Source: Methylotenera sp. (GTDB lineage: Bacteria; Pseudomonadota; Gammaproteobacteria; Burkholderiales; Methylophilaceae). From it: a stretch of 64,000 bases of DNA. The notes beneath the pieces are model-generated. The model was not told the DNA's origin, did not search any database, and saw only the letters and a program-made list of their open reading frames with translations. Position numbers and translations under genes: made by a program. The DNA is taken from NCBI RefSeq assembly GCF_029945535.1, contig NZ_JAQSCU010000006.1:62001-126000 (forward strand), read 5' to 3'. Positions 7,143 to 16,418 of this stretch are shown here, piece by piece (within the stretch, counting starts at the first letter, position 1; every line of letters starts with the position of its first letter).

Positions 7143-9857
7143 GTGATTAAAGAAACCAAATCGACTTGTTGTTACTGCGGCGTTGGCTGCGGCGTCATCA
7201 TATCTAGCCAAAATGACAAGATTATTGACATCAAAGGTGACCCTAATCACCCCGCTAACTTTGGGCGCTTATGCACCAAAGGGGCTACGCTGCATCTTAC
7301 TGCCAAGCTTGATAATCGCCTGCTTTATCCTGAAATGCGTCTAACACGTGAAGCAACGCGCAAACGTGTTTCTTGGGACGACTCACTTAACTACTTAACT
7401 GAACAATTTGCGCAAACCATAGAAAAGCACGGCCCTGACTCCGTTGCTTTCTATATTTCAGGTCAATTGTTAACTGAAGATTATTATGTGTTCAACAAAC
7501 TCGCCAAGGGTTTGATTGGTACCAATAACGTCGATACGAATTCACGTCTTTGCATGAGTTCTGCTGTCACGGGCTACAAAGCCACACTGGGTTCAGATGC
7601 ACCACCAGCGTGTTATGAAGATATAGACTCTACCGAATGCTTATTTATCACGGGTTCAAATACTGCATTTGCACACCCGATTATTTTCCGCCGCATTGAA
7701 GATGCTAAGAAAAATAATCCAAATCTGAAAATTATTGTGGTTGACCCACGCCGCACGGATACTGCGCAAGCGGCAGATTTGCACTTGGCTATTTTGCCTG
7801 GTACAGACGTCGCTTTATATAACGGTATGTTGCACGTATTACTGTGGGAAGGCTTGCTGGATATGGCTTTCATCAAGGCTCATACCAATGGTTTTGATGC
7901 GCTAAAAGATACCGTGCGCGAATACACACCAAAAATGGTGGCAGATATTTGCGGCATTAAAGAAGCGGATATTATCACGGCGGCTAAATGGTTTGGTAAA
8001 GGCCCTAGCCTTTCTATGTATTGCATGGGTTTGAATCAAAGCATACACGGCACAGATAAAAATGCGGCCTTAATTAACTTGCATTTAGCCACTGGGCAAA
8101 TTGGCAAGCCAGGTGCAGGGCCATTCTCACTGACAGGTCAACCTAACGCAATGGGCGGACGTGAAGTGGGAGGCATGGCGAATTTATTATCTGCTCACCG
8201 CGATTTAGCAAACCCAGAACACCGCGCAGAAGTTGCTAATTTTTGGGGTGTAGAAAGCGTACCAGCAACGCCTGGTAAAACGGCGATTGAAATGTTTGAT
8301 GCCGTGAAAGATGGCAGCATTAAAGCCATTTGGATTGCCTGCACCAACCCCGCGCACTCTATGCCAGATGTGAATAATGTGATTACTGCCTTACAAAATG
8401 CGGAGTTGGTGGTAGTACAAGATGCCTATAACAACATCGACACCAACCAATATGCGGATGTGTTGTTACCAGCTAGCACTTGGGGCGAGAAAGAAGGCTC
8501 AGTCACAAACAGCGAGCGACGCATTACCCGCGTCAATCCTGCCGTTCCAACGCCAGCAGAAGCGCGCCATGACTGGGCGATTATGGTCGATTTTGCACAA
8601 CGTTTAGAAAAACGTTTAGCAAAAAATTCCAACTTGTTTCCATATACAACGACTGAAGAAATCTTCAATGAACACCGCGAAAGTACACGTGGTCGAGATT
8701 TAGATATTACTGGCTTAAGCTATAGCTTGCTTAACGAGCAAGGCCCACAACAATGGCCGTTCAAGGCTGGCGATACCACTGGCGCAGCGCGTTTATACAC
8801 GGATGGCGTGTTTCAAAAACCAGACGGCAAAGCACAGTTCGTCAATACTATCTACAAAGGCACTGCTGACAAAACTGATGCGCGTCATCCGCTACATTTA
8901 CTCACAGGCCGCTTGCGTGACCAATGGCACGGTATGAGCCGCACAGGTACGGTGGCGCAACTGTTTAACCATGCCGAAGAACCTGTGATACAAATGAACG
9001 CAGATGACATGATGCGCCGCTCCATCAAAAATGGTGACATTGTTAAAGTGAGTAATAAACGCGGTAGTTTAGTGTTGGCAGCCCAATTGTCTGATGAAGT
9101 GCAAGCTTCACAAACCTTTATAGCGATGCATTGGGGCAGCCAATTTATGCACGGTTTGGGCGTGAATGCATTAATGCCGCCAACTTTTGATAAAATTTCA
9201 AAACAACCCGAGCTTAAACACACCGCAATCAAAATTGAAAAGCTAGAGTTGCCGTGGCGCATGACTGTGATGCGCACCATTCAGAACTTAGATATGCTGG
9301 AAAAAGTTCGTGGATTATTAGCCAACTTTGACTATGCGACTTGCGGTTTATTTGGTCGAAAAACTGACCATCATGTCGGTATGCTGATTTTACGCGCTGC
9401 CCACACGCAAGCGCCAACTAGTGCATTGATAGAACAGATTGACCAAATACTGGAGATGACAGATGACATGCCATTGCTCAACTATCAAGATGCAAAACGC
9501 GGCATTAGCAAACGCATTTTAGTCAGTAACCATAGTGGAAAACCAGAAGTTACTGGCGTACGCTTGGTAGGTGAAACACTCGCTACCGATTGGCTGAAAG
9601 AAGTCATGACTTCAGGCGAATTTACAGCAGAACTTCGCCGCTGGGCGCTCGCACCACTGAGCACTCCGCCAGCAGGGCAACGCAGCCGTGGCAAGATTAT
9701 TTGTAATTGTTTAGATGTCGCCGAAAACGATATTATCGAAACCATACAGCTGGGCGCAGACTTGATTACTCTGCAAAATAAACTGAAATGCGGCACAGAG
9801 TGCGGTTCTTGCGTTCCGGAGCTTAAACGTTTAGTCGCGGCAAATAGCAAACATTAG
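7143..9857 (+). CDS. nasA: assimilatory nitrate reductase, catalytic subunit
   Basis: Reduces nitrate to nitrite in the cytoplasm. The 904 residues contain an N-terminal [4Fe-4S] motif (C9-x2-C12-x3-C16-x27-C44), the molybdopterin oxidoreductase body with a likely Mo-ligating Cys137 (RLCMSS), a molydopterin dinucleotide-binding domain, and a C-terminal BFD-like [2Fe-2S] domain (C854, C856, C887, C890). This is the NasA layout found where electrons arrive from a flavoprotein or ferredoxin. No nasB/nasC reductase gene is in the window. The start is a GTG with a weak ribosome site, so a few residues of uncertainty remain. The cluster ends here, facing the convergent diguanylate cyclase gene. Confidence 0.94.
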   Translation: MIKETKSTCCYCGVGCGVIISSQNDKIIDIKGDPNHPANFGRLCTKGATLHLTAKLDNRLLYPEMRLTREATRKRVSWDDSLNYLTEQFAQTIEKHGPDSVAFYISGQLLTEDYYVFNKLAKGLIGTNNVDTNSRLCMSSAVTGYKATLGSDAPPACYEDIDSTECLFITGSNTAFAHPIIFRRIEDAKKNNPNLKIIVVDPRRTDTAQAADLHLAILPGTDVALYNGMLHVLLWEGLLDMAFIKAHTNGFDALKDTVREYTPKMVADICGIKEADIITAAKWFGKGPSLSMYCMGLNQSIHGTDKNAALINLHLATGQIGKPGAGPFSLTGQPNAMGGREVGGMANLLSAHRDLANPEHRAEVANFWGVESVPATPGKTAIEMFDAVKDGSIKAIWIACTNPAHSMPDVNNVITALQNAELVVVQDAYNNIDTNQYADVLLPASTWGEKEGSVTNSERRITRVNPAVPTPAEARHDWAIMVDFAQRLEKRLAKNSNLFPYTTTEEIFNEHRESTRGRDLDITGLSYSLLNEQGPQQWPFKAGDTTGAARLYTDGVFQKPDGKAQFVNTIYKGTADKTDARHPLHLLTGRLRDQWHGMSRTGTVAQLFNHAEEPVIQMNADDMMRRSIKNGDIVKVSNKRGSLVLAAQLSDEVQASQTFIAMHWGSQFMHGLGVNALMPPTFDKISKQPELKHTAIKIEKLELPWRMTVMRTIQNLDMLEKVRGLLANFDYATCGLFGRKTDHHVGMLILRAAHTQAPTSALIEQIDQILEMTDDMPLLNYQDAKRGISKRILVSNHSGKPEVTGVRLVGETLATDWLKEVMTSGEFTAELRRWALAPLSTPPAGQRSRGKIICNCLDVAENDIIETIQLGADLITLQNKLKCGTECGSCVPELKRLVAANSKH

Positions 9858-9905
9858 GTTTTGATTCGCAATCTTGATGTTTTGCAGATGCTAATACGGT
9901 GACTT

Positions 9906-11327
9906 TTAAAGAATGATCGAGTCATCATAAAATCGAATTAAATTTCGACCTTCATCTTTGGCTTTATACATTGCAGCATCAGCCCATTTCATCAGGTCAA
10001 TTTGGCTAGTGTGATCTTTAACAAACACAACAGCGCCAATACTTGCCGTGCACTCAAGCTCTACCACTTTATCTTTCTGCCCAGTATGAGTGACTGTGAG
10101 TAAGTATGGCTTAGATAATGCGTCTAGTATTTTTTCAGCAATTAATTTAGTTTCTGAAATTGACTCTGCTTCATCCAGGCTTAACTCACTCAGTATCACA
10201 ACAAACTCATCGCCACCAAGACGAGCAACCGTATCAACTTCTCTAATGCAGCCTTTTAGGCGGTTAGCAGCTTCAATCAATAGTAAATCACCTGCTTGAT
10301 GTCCATGAGCATCATTGATAGGCTTAAAGTTATCTAAGTCTAGAAACATGAGTGCGCCGTAGTATCCACTTCGCTTACTGGTTGAAATGGCTTTGGTCAG
10401 CCGGTCACCTAACAGGCGTCGGTTGGGCAGCTGGGTCAAGGTGTCATAAAAAGCAAAGTTGCGCACTTGCTCTTCCATATTCTTGCGTTCAGTAATGTCG
10501 GTATGCGTGCCACATATGCGAGTAGCTTTATGCTCGGCATCCCATGAGACTACTTGCGCTTGATCTAGCACCCATTTGTATTCACCACTTTTTGTGCGCA
10601 TGCGGTACTCAAGTGCATGCATTTGAGTGCGCCCTTCAATATTGTCTCGAACTGATTGCCACGCCATTTCACGATCATCCGGGTGAACAAAATCTGCCCA
10701 TTGCCTAACTGTGAACTCAATATTGCTCAATTGATAACCAAGAATCTCTGCCCAGCGCTCATTTCTAGTCACAATATTGTTTTTGATATCCCAATCCCAA
10801 AATCCAAGTTGACTGGCTTTTAATACCAGTTGCAGTCTCTGCTCACTTGCATGCAGTGCAGCTTCGGATTTTTTATATTCATCAACTTCAATGAGTGATG
10901 CTTGAGCAGCTTTTAATGCTTCATATGCATTTAAATGCTCATAGACCTCTTTATCGTACTGAGAAGGTGAGGGCAGCTTGAGGGCTTGAGGGGTGATATA
11001 GACTAATGCGATTGCGGTAACCACTGAAATCGACGCGGTTACGGCTTTCATGCTGGCATCAATCCAATAGATCGGATTCCAAAAAGTCACAATTTCTAGC
11101 AAATGCGTGGTGCCGCATGAAAGAATAAATGCGCTAAATAGCAAAAAAATCCCACGAAATTGCAGGTCTTTTCTGCGCCAGACAAAGTAAGTTAAAGTGA
11201 TAGGAATTGAGTAATACGCCAGCACAATCGCGGCATCGGATAATACATACAACCATAGAAGACTTGGAGACCAGTTAATACAGTATCCATGTGGCAGCAA
11301 ATTGCTTGTATTAAGTAATATCGACAT
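9906..11327 (-). CDS. diguanylate cyclase with ethylene-receptor-like membrane sensor and PAS domain
   Basis: A 473-residue protein. Residues 25-112 hold three membrane spans closely resembling the ethylene-binding domain of plant ETR1: D31, Y38, I41, P42, I68, C71 and H75 align, at a constant offset of 6, with the residues I recall as required for ethylene binding in ETR1 (D25, Y32, I35, P36, I62, C65, H69). The Cys and His are the copper ligands. A short coiled coil (about 125-160) leads to a PAS/PAC domain (161-286) and a GGDEF domain (290-470) with intact GGDEF (371-375) and the inhibitory RxxD site (362-365), so it should make cyclic-di-GMP. It is monocistronic, convergent with nasA. The ligand could be ethylene, copper or another small olefin or gas. 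Confidence 0.9.
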   Translation of the reverse strand: MSILLNTSNLLPHGYCINWSPSLLWLYVLSDAAIVLAYYSIPITLTYFVWRRKDLQFRGIFLLFSAFILSCGTTHLLEIVTFWNPIYWIDASMKAVTASISVVTAIALVYITPQALKLPSPSQYDKEVYEHLNAYEALKAAQASLIEVDEYKKSEAALHASEQRLQLVLKASQLGFWDWDIKNNIVTRNERWAEILGYQLSNIEFTVRQWADFVHPDDREMAWQSVRDNIEGRTQMHALEYRMRTKSGEYKWVLDQAQVVSWDAEHKATRICGTHTDITERKNMEEQVRNFAFYDTLTQLPNRRLLGDRLTKAISTSKRSGYYGALMFLDLDNFKPINDAHGHQAGDLLLIEAANRLKGCIREVDTVARLGGDEFVVILSELSLDEAESISETKLIAEKILDALSKPYLLTVTHTGQKDKVVELECTASIGAVVFVKDHTSQIDLMKWADAAMYKAKDEGRNLIRFYDDSIIL

Positions 11328-11657
11328 GATTAAATTCCAAAAACAAAGTCATCACTAATGTTGTTTAAATCTGTAGTTTTAAATCGTAACTAATTTCAGT
11401 ATTTAGTGCCTATATCTTGTATTGTTTTTAGTGCTACTAATAACATCTATTCCATTATAAATAGAAGATGGAAAGCCTAGGCAGGTAAGGGTTATAGTGA
11501 TGATTTAATTTAAACAATTTGTAACAATAGTTTAAATTTTATGTATGTATAGCATTATTTCGGCAGTTTTGCGAATTAATTTAGGGTGGGTCAATCAATT
11601 CGCTTAGATAAAATCTGTCCCGTAAGCTTACTCAATGCTAAATATAGGGAAACTTGA
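11328..11657. other. 330-bp AT-rich divergent intergenic region
   Basis: Separates the diguanylate cyclase gene (-) from alkB (+) and should hold both promoters. A perfect 9-base inverted repeat AATTTAAAC/GTTTAAATT (11507-11515 and 11530-11538) lies in its middle. A direct repeat of TTTAGTGC occurs near 11402 and 11429. TATAAT-like hexamers occur on the minus strand near 11453. No small gene or stable RNA was recognised. An Ada-type operator for alkB was not evident. Confidence 0.4.
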
Positions 11658-12296
11658 ATGGATTTGTTTGAGAATATGCAGCCAAACAAGTTGGAGATCA
11701 TTAAAGATGCCTATTTGCTAAAAAGCTATGCCTTAACGAATGAAAAGGCGCTATTGAGTGATTTAGAGCAGGCTGTCAGTCAGGCACCTTTGCGGCATAT
11801 GATGACAAAAATGGGTTTCGCAATGTCTGCAGCCATGACCAATTGTGGGGTGCTTGGCTGGGTAAGTGACCACCAAGGTTATCGCTATGATATGAAAGAC
11901 CCCGCCACTAACAAACCTTGGCCAGTGATGCCAGCTAGTTTTCAGCAACTAGCAACTTTGGCTGCGGCTGAAGCAGGATTTAATGATTTTCAACCAGACG
12001 CTTGTTTAATCAATCAATATCAAGTGGGTGCAAGCATGGGTTTGCATCAAGATAAAAATGAGCTGGATTTTAATCAGCCTATCGTCAGCGTTTCATTGGG
12101 AATACCCGCAGTCTTTCAATTTGGCGGCTTAAACCGAATGGATAAAACCCACAAAATCCCTTTGATGCATGGAGATATTGTCGTGTGGGGCGGTCAGTCT
12201 CGTATTCATTTTCACGGAATAGCGCCGCTGAAAATGAATACGCACCCTATTTTGGGTGCGTATCGGTATAACCTGACTTTCCGAAAAGCGGGTTAA
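11658..12296 (+). CDS. alkB: alpha-ketoglutarate-dependent DNA dioxygenase AlkB
   Basis: Repairs 1-methyladenine and 3-methylcytosine in DNA by oxidative demethylation, releasing formaldehyde. The 212 residues match Escherichia coli AlkB in length. The iron ligands H130, D132 and H186 and the 2-oxoglutarate-binding R203 and R209 with N205 sit exactly one residue before their E. coli counterparts. A ribosome site (AGGGA) lies 8 bases before the ATG. No ada gene is nearby, so it is a stand-alone gene. In a methylotroph the formaldehyde product could be reused, but this is only a remark. Confidence 0.93.
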   Translation: MDLFENMQPNKLEIIKDAYLLKSYALTNEKALLSDLEQAVSQAPLRHMMTKMGFAMSAAMTNCGVLGWVSDHQGYRYDMKDPATNKPWPVMPASFQQLATLAAAEAGFNDFQPDACLINQYQVGASMGLHQDKNELDFNQPIVSVSLGIPAVFQFGGLNRMDKTHKIPLMHGDIVVWGGQSRIHFHGIAPLKMNTHPILGAYRYNLTFRKAG

Positions 12297-12297
12297 A

Positions 12298-12639
12298 TTA
12301 TAGTTTTAACGCTGCTTTAATGCGTTTAAATGTTTGGGTAACAATGTTGCCATCTAATTGATAATGTTTATGCAGCGCTTGTTTCACTTCCCAAGTGATT
12401 TTTACGCCCGCTGGAAAAGTCACTAAATCACCTTTGCCAAACTTAACAATACTACCGCAGCAAGTTGTCACAACGCATTCACCCTCTAAAATATAAGCAA
12501 TTTCTTGCTCTGGGAATGACCATGGAAAAGTTGAAACTTCTTTTTGCCAAGTTGGCCATTTACTCACGTTAAGCGTGTCTAGTTTTGCTTGCGCAGGATT
12601 ATGTTCTACGGTGATTTCTTTAACTGGCGTTTGTTTCAT
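12298..12639 (-). CDS. small cupin-fold protein (Cupin_3/DUF861 type)
   Basis: A 113-residue single-domain cupin. The pattern PEQEIAYILEG (about 43-53) followed by FGKGDLVTFPAG (about 67-78) is typical of the Cupin_3 family related to (S)-ureidoglycine aminohydrolase. The usual metal-binding histidines of the first cupin motif are largely replaced, so catalytic activity is uncertain. It converges with alkB, with stops one base apart, and is divergent from the Sua5 gene. Function unknown. Confidence 0.75.
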   Translation of the reverse strand: MKQTPVKEITVEHNPAQAKLDTLNVSKWPTWQKEVSTFPWSFPEQEIAYILEGECVVTTCCGSIVKFGKGDLVTFPAGVKITWEVKQALHKHYQLDGNIVTQTFKRIKAALKL

Positions 12640-12750
12640 GATGGTTTCTTAATTGATAGAGATGCGCTATTTTAACGTATCACAGGCAAATGATGATTGT
12701 TAACTGACATAAGTAGTAAAATAGTCGTTTTGTATCAGCAATTATTTTAT

Positions 12751-13734
12751 ATGCGCATTAGTTTAGAAGAAGCAGCAATAAGGCTTCAAAATGGCGAAGT
12801 TGTGGCGATTCCTACCGAAACCGTTTACGGCTTAGCGGCGGACGCGACGAATGATATTGCGTTGCAGAAAATATTCACAACAAAGCAGCGCCCTGCTGAT
12901 CATCCACTGATCGTGCATATTGCCGATATAAGTCAAGTTGCAGAGTGGGTCACGGACTTTCCAGAGGTGGCAGTTAAACTGGCTAAAACCTTTTGGCCAG
13001 GTGCTTTAACCTTGATATTGCCAGCAAAGAATCATGTTTCACGTGTGGTGCGTGGTGGCGAGCCAACCATCGCCTTGCGTGTGCCGAATCACCCAGTAGC
13101 ACTGGAATTGCTAAAACTAAGCAAATTAAGCGTTGCCGCCCCCTCTGCCAATTTATTTACTCAACTTAGTCCAACCACGGCGACTCACGTTGAAGCTGGC
13201 TTAGGTGAGAGTATCCCAGTGCTGGATGGTGGTGCGTGCCAGGTGGGGATTGAATCGACTATTGTGAGCGTTGCGGTAGATGGTCAATGGCAACTGCTAC
13301 GTCCGGGTATGATTAGCGAAGTAGAGGTTGCTAAAGTAGCTGGCAGACCACAGAAGAAAGTGGCTGAGTCTAGTAAAGTCGCCGCTGCGGTTGGAACCCC
13401 CAAAGCGCCAGGTCAGCATGCATTGCATTACTCTCCTCGCACGCCGTTATTGTTGTTTAAAGACAGAGCAGCCTTACTTGATACATCAGAGCAACTAATA
13501 AAAGCAGGCAAAGCTTGTGCGGCCTTGTTAATCGGCGATGGTGATAAGCCTCGTTGTTATGTCATGCAGTTAACTAAACAACCAGCAGAGGTAGCCGAGC
13601 AGTTATATGGTGCTTTGCATCAGCTAGATGCGTTAAAAGTAGATAGACTTTTAGTTGAATTACCACCCAATACTCCAGATTGGGCGGCGGTATTGGATAG
13701 GTTAAGCCGCGCTGGTTTTAATAAAGATACTTAA
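12751..13734 (+). CDS. threonylcarbamoyl-AMP synthase (Sua5/YrdC family, with C-terminal Sua5 domain)
   Basis: Makes L-threonylcarbamoyl-adenylate from Thr, bicarbonate and ATP for t6A37 modification of ANN-decoding tRNAs. The YrdC fold covers residues 1 to about 195, with PTETVYGLAADA near the N-terminus, the KxR motif in KQRP and the conserved SAN block (PSANLF). The C-terminal Sua5 domain follows after a linker, giving 327 residues, the long Sua5 form rather than short TsaC. I chose the ATG at 12751 because the protein then begins at the conserved N-terminal segment; an upstream in-frame TTG at 12697 would add 18 unconserved residues. Confidence 0.9.
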   Translation: MRISLEEAAIRLQNGEVVAIPTETVYGLAADATNDIALQKIFTTKQRPADHPLIVHIADISQVAEWVTDFPEVAVKLAKTFWPGALTLILPAKNHVSRVVRGGEPTIALRVPNHPVALELLKLSKLSVAAPSANLFTQLSPTTATHVEAGLGESIPVLDGGACQVGIESTIVSVAVDGQWQLLRPGMISEVEVAKVAGRPQKKVAESSKVAAAVGTPKAPGQHALHYSPRTPLLLFKDRAALLDTSEQLIKAGKACAALLIGDGDKPRCYVMQLTKQPAEVAEQLYGALHQLDALKVDRLLVELPPNTPDWAAVLDRLSRAGFNKDT

Positions 13735-13844
13735 GTTAAGTTATTTCGATGGGTATAACCCTTTATTTTTTATGCATAAAGGTCTAGTGCATGTGTATGA
13801 TTTGGGTTTGCAATAAGTACGGTAAATTTTAAGGATTAAAGAAG

Positions 13845-14204
13845 ATGACAAAAAAATTAAATCAATGGATTATCGTGGCAGTTTTAATTGCGATGCAGCC
13901 ATCATGTAGTTCTTTCGGTTATAACCCGTTTAGCACTGGTGTAAATGAGCAATCACGCACGCCACAAAACGCAATTGCCTATGCATGTGATGAAGGAAAG
14001 CAGTTTTATGTGCGCATGCAAAATAATGGTAACGATGCTTGGTTAATTTACCCTGACCATGAAGTGAATTTAACCAAATCTACCGACAATAGTAATCGCT
14101 TTACCAGTGGCGTGATTACGTTGTTGATTAATGGTGACGCAACGACCTTAAACGATGGTGAAAAGGTCGCTTATACAGGTTGCAAGGCACAAGTCAAAAA
14201 GTAA
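13845..14204 (+). CDS. MliC-like (C-type lysozyme inhibitor) probable lipoprotein
   Basis: A 119-residue protein with a hydrophobic N-terminal signal (about residues 5-20) ending at a Cys (PSC), a weak lipobox. The rest follows the MliC/PliC pattern: YACDEGKQFYVRM at the start, a central Ser/Asn-rich strand, then GDATTLNDGEKVAYTGC with a C-terminal cysteine likely disulphide-bonded to the first. MliC proteins protect peptidoglycan by inserting into the lysozyme active site. It is a single gene between Sua5 and a zinc-ribbon gene. Similarity is judged by pattern only. Confidence 0.65.
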   Translation: MTKKLNQWIIVAVLIAMQPSCSSFGYNPFSTGVNEQSRTPQNAIAYACDEGKQFYVRMQNNGNDAWLIYPDHEVNLTKSTDNSNRFTSGVITLLINGDATTLNDGEKVAYTGCKAQVKK

Positions 14205-14311
14205 CTTAGCAATACTATTTAAGCCTTGCTTACATATCTAAAAAGGCGTAATTTAGTCATCAATCTTTGATTCTTGTTTTAACTACAGGTATTAACTATG
14301 GAGGTCTCACC

Positions 14312-14530
14312 ATGGATAATAAATACGGTTTGGGTAGCACTAAAGTGGCTACCGAGCACCATGAAACACATCATAAAGCGCCAGTGGAAACTGCTAAGCA
14401 CTGTAAGTTCTGCGGCAGTGCAGATTTGGTATTAAGTCCCACTATGCATGACCATCGTTGCGCGCAATGCGGAGAGTTACAAAACGATGTGCCACCAGGC
14501 TATTCTTCAGGAAGAAGTAGTGATTTTTAG
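14312..14530 (+). CDS. small zinc-ribbon protein
   Basis: A 72-residue soluble protein with an N-terminal His-rich stretch and a C-terminal zinc ribbon (CKFC...CAQC, two CxxC knuckles about 20 residues apart). The ATG at 14312 is chosen because an excellent ribosome site (GGAGGT) lies 6 bases upstream; an earlier in-frame start lacks one. Function unknown; such ribbons often bind nucleic acid or act as metal-dependent adaptors. Confidence 0.7.
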   Translation: MDNKYGLGSTKVATEHHETHHKAPVETAKHCKFCGSADLVLSPTMHDHRCAQCGELQNDVPPGYSSGRSSDF

Positions 14531-14656
14531 ATGCTAAATTGGCATTGTTTGCCTAGCGTCAAAGACAAGACGAATATTTTTACCATAAACATGTAAAAAA
14601 ACCAAAATAAAGCGCTAATTATGCGAATTTATAACGATTTAATTCGCTAAAAGTTT

Positions 14657-14662
14657 TATAAT
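14657..14662 (+). promoter_or_regulatory. -10 element (TATAAT) upstream of gnd
   Basis: A consensus TATAAT sits 52 bases before the gnd start in a 183-bp AT-rich gap. No good -35 hexamer is present at 16-18 bp spacing, so the promoter assignment is tentative. Confidence 0.4.
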
Positions 14663-14713
14663 CTTGCGTACAAAAATACCCTTTCCATTAAACAACTCCA
14701 AAAGAGAAGATAA

Positions 14714-16225
14714 ATGTCTACACAAAATGCTGATATTGGCCTAGTTGGCCTAGCTGTTATGGGCCAAAACTTGGCTCTAAATATTGCCGATCATGGCTAT
14801 ACCATTGCGGTTTACAACCGTGATTCTAAAAAAATGGTGAACTTCATTGAAGAATGTAAAAAGAATGAGCCATCATTTGAGCGTGTTGTAGGACATGCTG
14901 ATTTAGCTTCATTTGTTTTAAGCATCAAACGCCCACGTAAGATTATTTTGTTAGTTAAAGCTGGTAGCGCAACAGACGTTACGATTAATGCTTTATTACC
15001 TTTCTTAGAGCAAGGCGACATCATTATTGATGGTGGTAACTCATTGTGGACAGATACTATCCGCCGTGAAAAAGAATTAGCGGTTAAAGGCATCGATTTC
15101 ATCGGTTCTGGTGTTTCAGGTGGTGAAACTGGCGCACGTTTCGGCCCTTCATTAATGCCATCAGGTACACGTAAAGCATGGGCGAGTTTAGAGCCAATTT
15201 GGCGCGACATCGCTGCTAAAGTGGACGCTGTCACAGGCGAGCCTATGGAAGGCGGTACACCAGGTAAGCCAGTTGTTGGCGGTTTCTCATGTGCTGAGTA
15301 CATTGGTCCAGACGGTGCAGGTCATTACGTAAAAATGGTGCATAACGGTATTGAATATATCGACATGCAATTGATTTGTGAAGCTTACTGGTTGATGAAA
15401 AACTTGCTTGGCATGCCGGCAAATGAAATCGGTAAAGTATTTGAAGAGTGGAATAAAGGCGAACTATCAAGCTTCTTGATTGAAATTACTGCTGATATTC
15501 TGCAACAAAAAGATCCAATGGGTCCTGGCTTCTTGGTAGACAAGATTTTAGATACTGCTGGTCAAAAAGGTACAGGTCAATGGACTGCAGCGAATGCGCT
15601 TGAATTGGGCGCACCAGCTAACGCGATTGCTGCTGCTGTTTATGCGCGTGCACTTTCAAGCTTGAAAGAAGAACGTGTTGAAGCTAGCAAAATCTTAAAA
15701 GGCCCAGCAATTAAAGTTGAAAGCGACAAAAAAGCGATTATCGACGCAATTAAAAACGCTCTATATTGCTCAAAAATCTGTGCTTACGCGCAAGGTTTCC
15801 AATTGATTGATAAAGCACAAGTGGCTTACAACTGGAAATTGAACTTCGGTGAAATTGCTCAAATCTGGCGTGGTGGTTGTATCATCCGTGCACGTTTCTT
15901 GCAAAAAATCACTGATGCTTACGCATTGAACTCACGTTTGAAAAACTTGATGTTAGATCCATACTTCACACAAGCCATGAACGATGGTCAAGAAGGTTGG
16001 CGTAAAGTGATTGCCTTGGCAGTCACAAACGGTATTCCAGCACAAGGTTTCGCTGCTGCGATGGCTTATTACGATGGTTACCGCAGTGCGGTATTGCCAG
16101 CTAACTTGCTACAAGGTCAACGTGACTACTTTGGTGCGCACACGTATGAGCGTACTGATAAACCACGTGGTGAGTTCTTCCACTTGGATTGGCCAGAAGC
16201 AGGTCGTCCACAATTAGAAATCTAA
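14714..16225 (+). CDS. gnd: 6-phosphogluconate dehydrogenase (decarboxylating)
   Basis: Converts 6-phosphogluconate to ribulose 5-phosphate and CO2 with NAD(P)H. The 503 residues begin with a Rossmann motif ([15 protein letters not shown]) and contain the substrate-binding [18 protein letters not shown] block and the catalytic Lys/Glu region around [13 protein letters not shown]. It is the long homodimeric type. In ribulose monophosphate methylotrophs this enzyme closes the dissimilatory formaldehyde oxidation cycle; that role is inferred from the presumed host. A ribosome site (AAGAGAAG) precedes the ATG and a strong terminator follows. Confidence 0.95.
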   Translation: MSTQNADIGLVGLAVMGQNLALNIADHGYTIAVYNRDSKKMVNFIEECKKNEPSFERVVGHADLASFVLSIKRPRKIILLVKAGSATDVTINALLPFLEQGDIIIDGGNSLWTDTIRREKELAVKGIDFIGSGVSGGETGARFGPSLMPSGTRKAWASLEPIWRDIAAKVDAVTGEPMEGGTPGKPVVGGFSCAEYIGPDGAGHYVKMVHNGIEYIDMQLICEAYWLMKNLLGMPANEIGKVFEEWNKGELSSFLIEITADILQQKDPMGPGFLVDKILDTAGQKGTGQWTAANALELGAPANAIAAAVYARALSSLKEERVEASKILKGPAIKVESDKKAIIDAIKNALYCSKICAYAQGFQLIDKAQVAYNWKLNFGEIAQIWRGGCIIRARFLQKITDAYALNSRLKNLMLDPYFTQAMNDGQEGWRKVIALAVTNGIPAQGFAAAMAYYDGYRSAVLPANLLQGQRDYFGAHTYERTDKPRGEFFHLDWPEAGRPQLEI

Positions 16226-16250
16226 GTTAAAAGCTGAGATTTAAAACTAA

Positions 16251-16275
16251 AAAGCCCGCGAAAGCGGGCTTTTTT
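16251..16275 (+). terminator. Rho-independent terminator of gnd
   Basis: A stem AAGCCCGC/GCGGGCTT with a GAAA tetraloop is followed by a run of T residues. It lies 25 bases after the gnd stop. Confidence 0.92.
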
Positions 16276-16298
16276 GCATCTGTAAGTAAGTAGAAAGT

Positions 16299-16411
16299 AA
16301 AAAAGCACTGCCCTGTACCAGTTCTTGGCATCACCATTCTCGCTAAGTGCTGAAGCACTAAGTCGAATGCGAGAGCCGCATGGATATTGGCTCGTAGGGC
16401 AGTGCTTTTTT
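16299..16411. repeat. 113-bp palindromic element, bidirectional terminator or dispersed repeat
   Basis: Perfect 15-base outer arms (16300-16314 AAAAAGCACTGCCCT and 16396-16410) enclose about 80 bases that hold further nested complementary blocks. One is CTCGC...GCGAG (16339-16343 and 16368-16373 region) closing on an AGTGC-TGAA-GCACT hairpin (16346-16359). The A-run on one side and T-run on the other could terminate both gnd and terC. The elaborate inside is more than a terminator needs and suggests a mobile intergenic repeat or a structured RNA. Confidence 0.75.
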
Positions 16412-16418
16412 GAAGTTT

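Noticed and set aside
12697-12750. TTG start extending the Sua5-family protein by 18 residues
   Set aside because: The extension precedes the conserved N-terminus and has no supporting ribosome site.
13770-13817. Short frame starting ATGCATAAAGG between Sua5 and the MliC-like gene
   Set aside because: Fourteen-odd codons, no ribosome site and no conservation clue.
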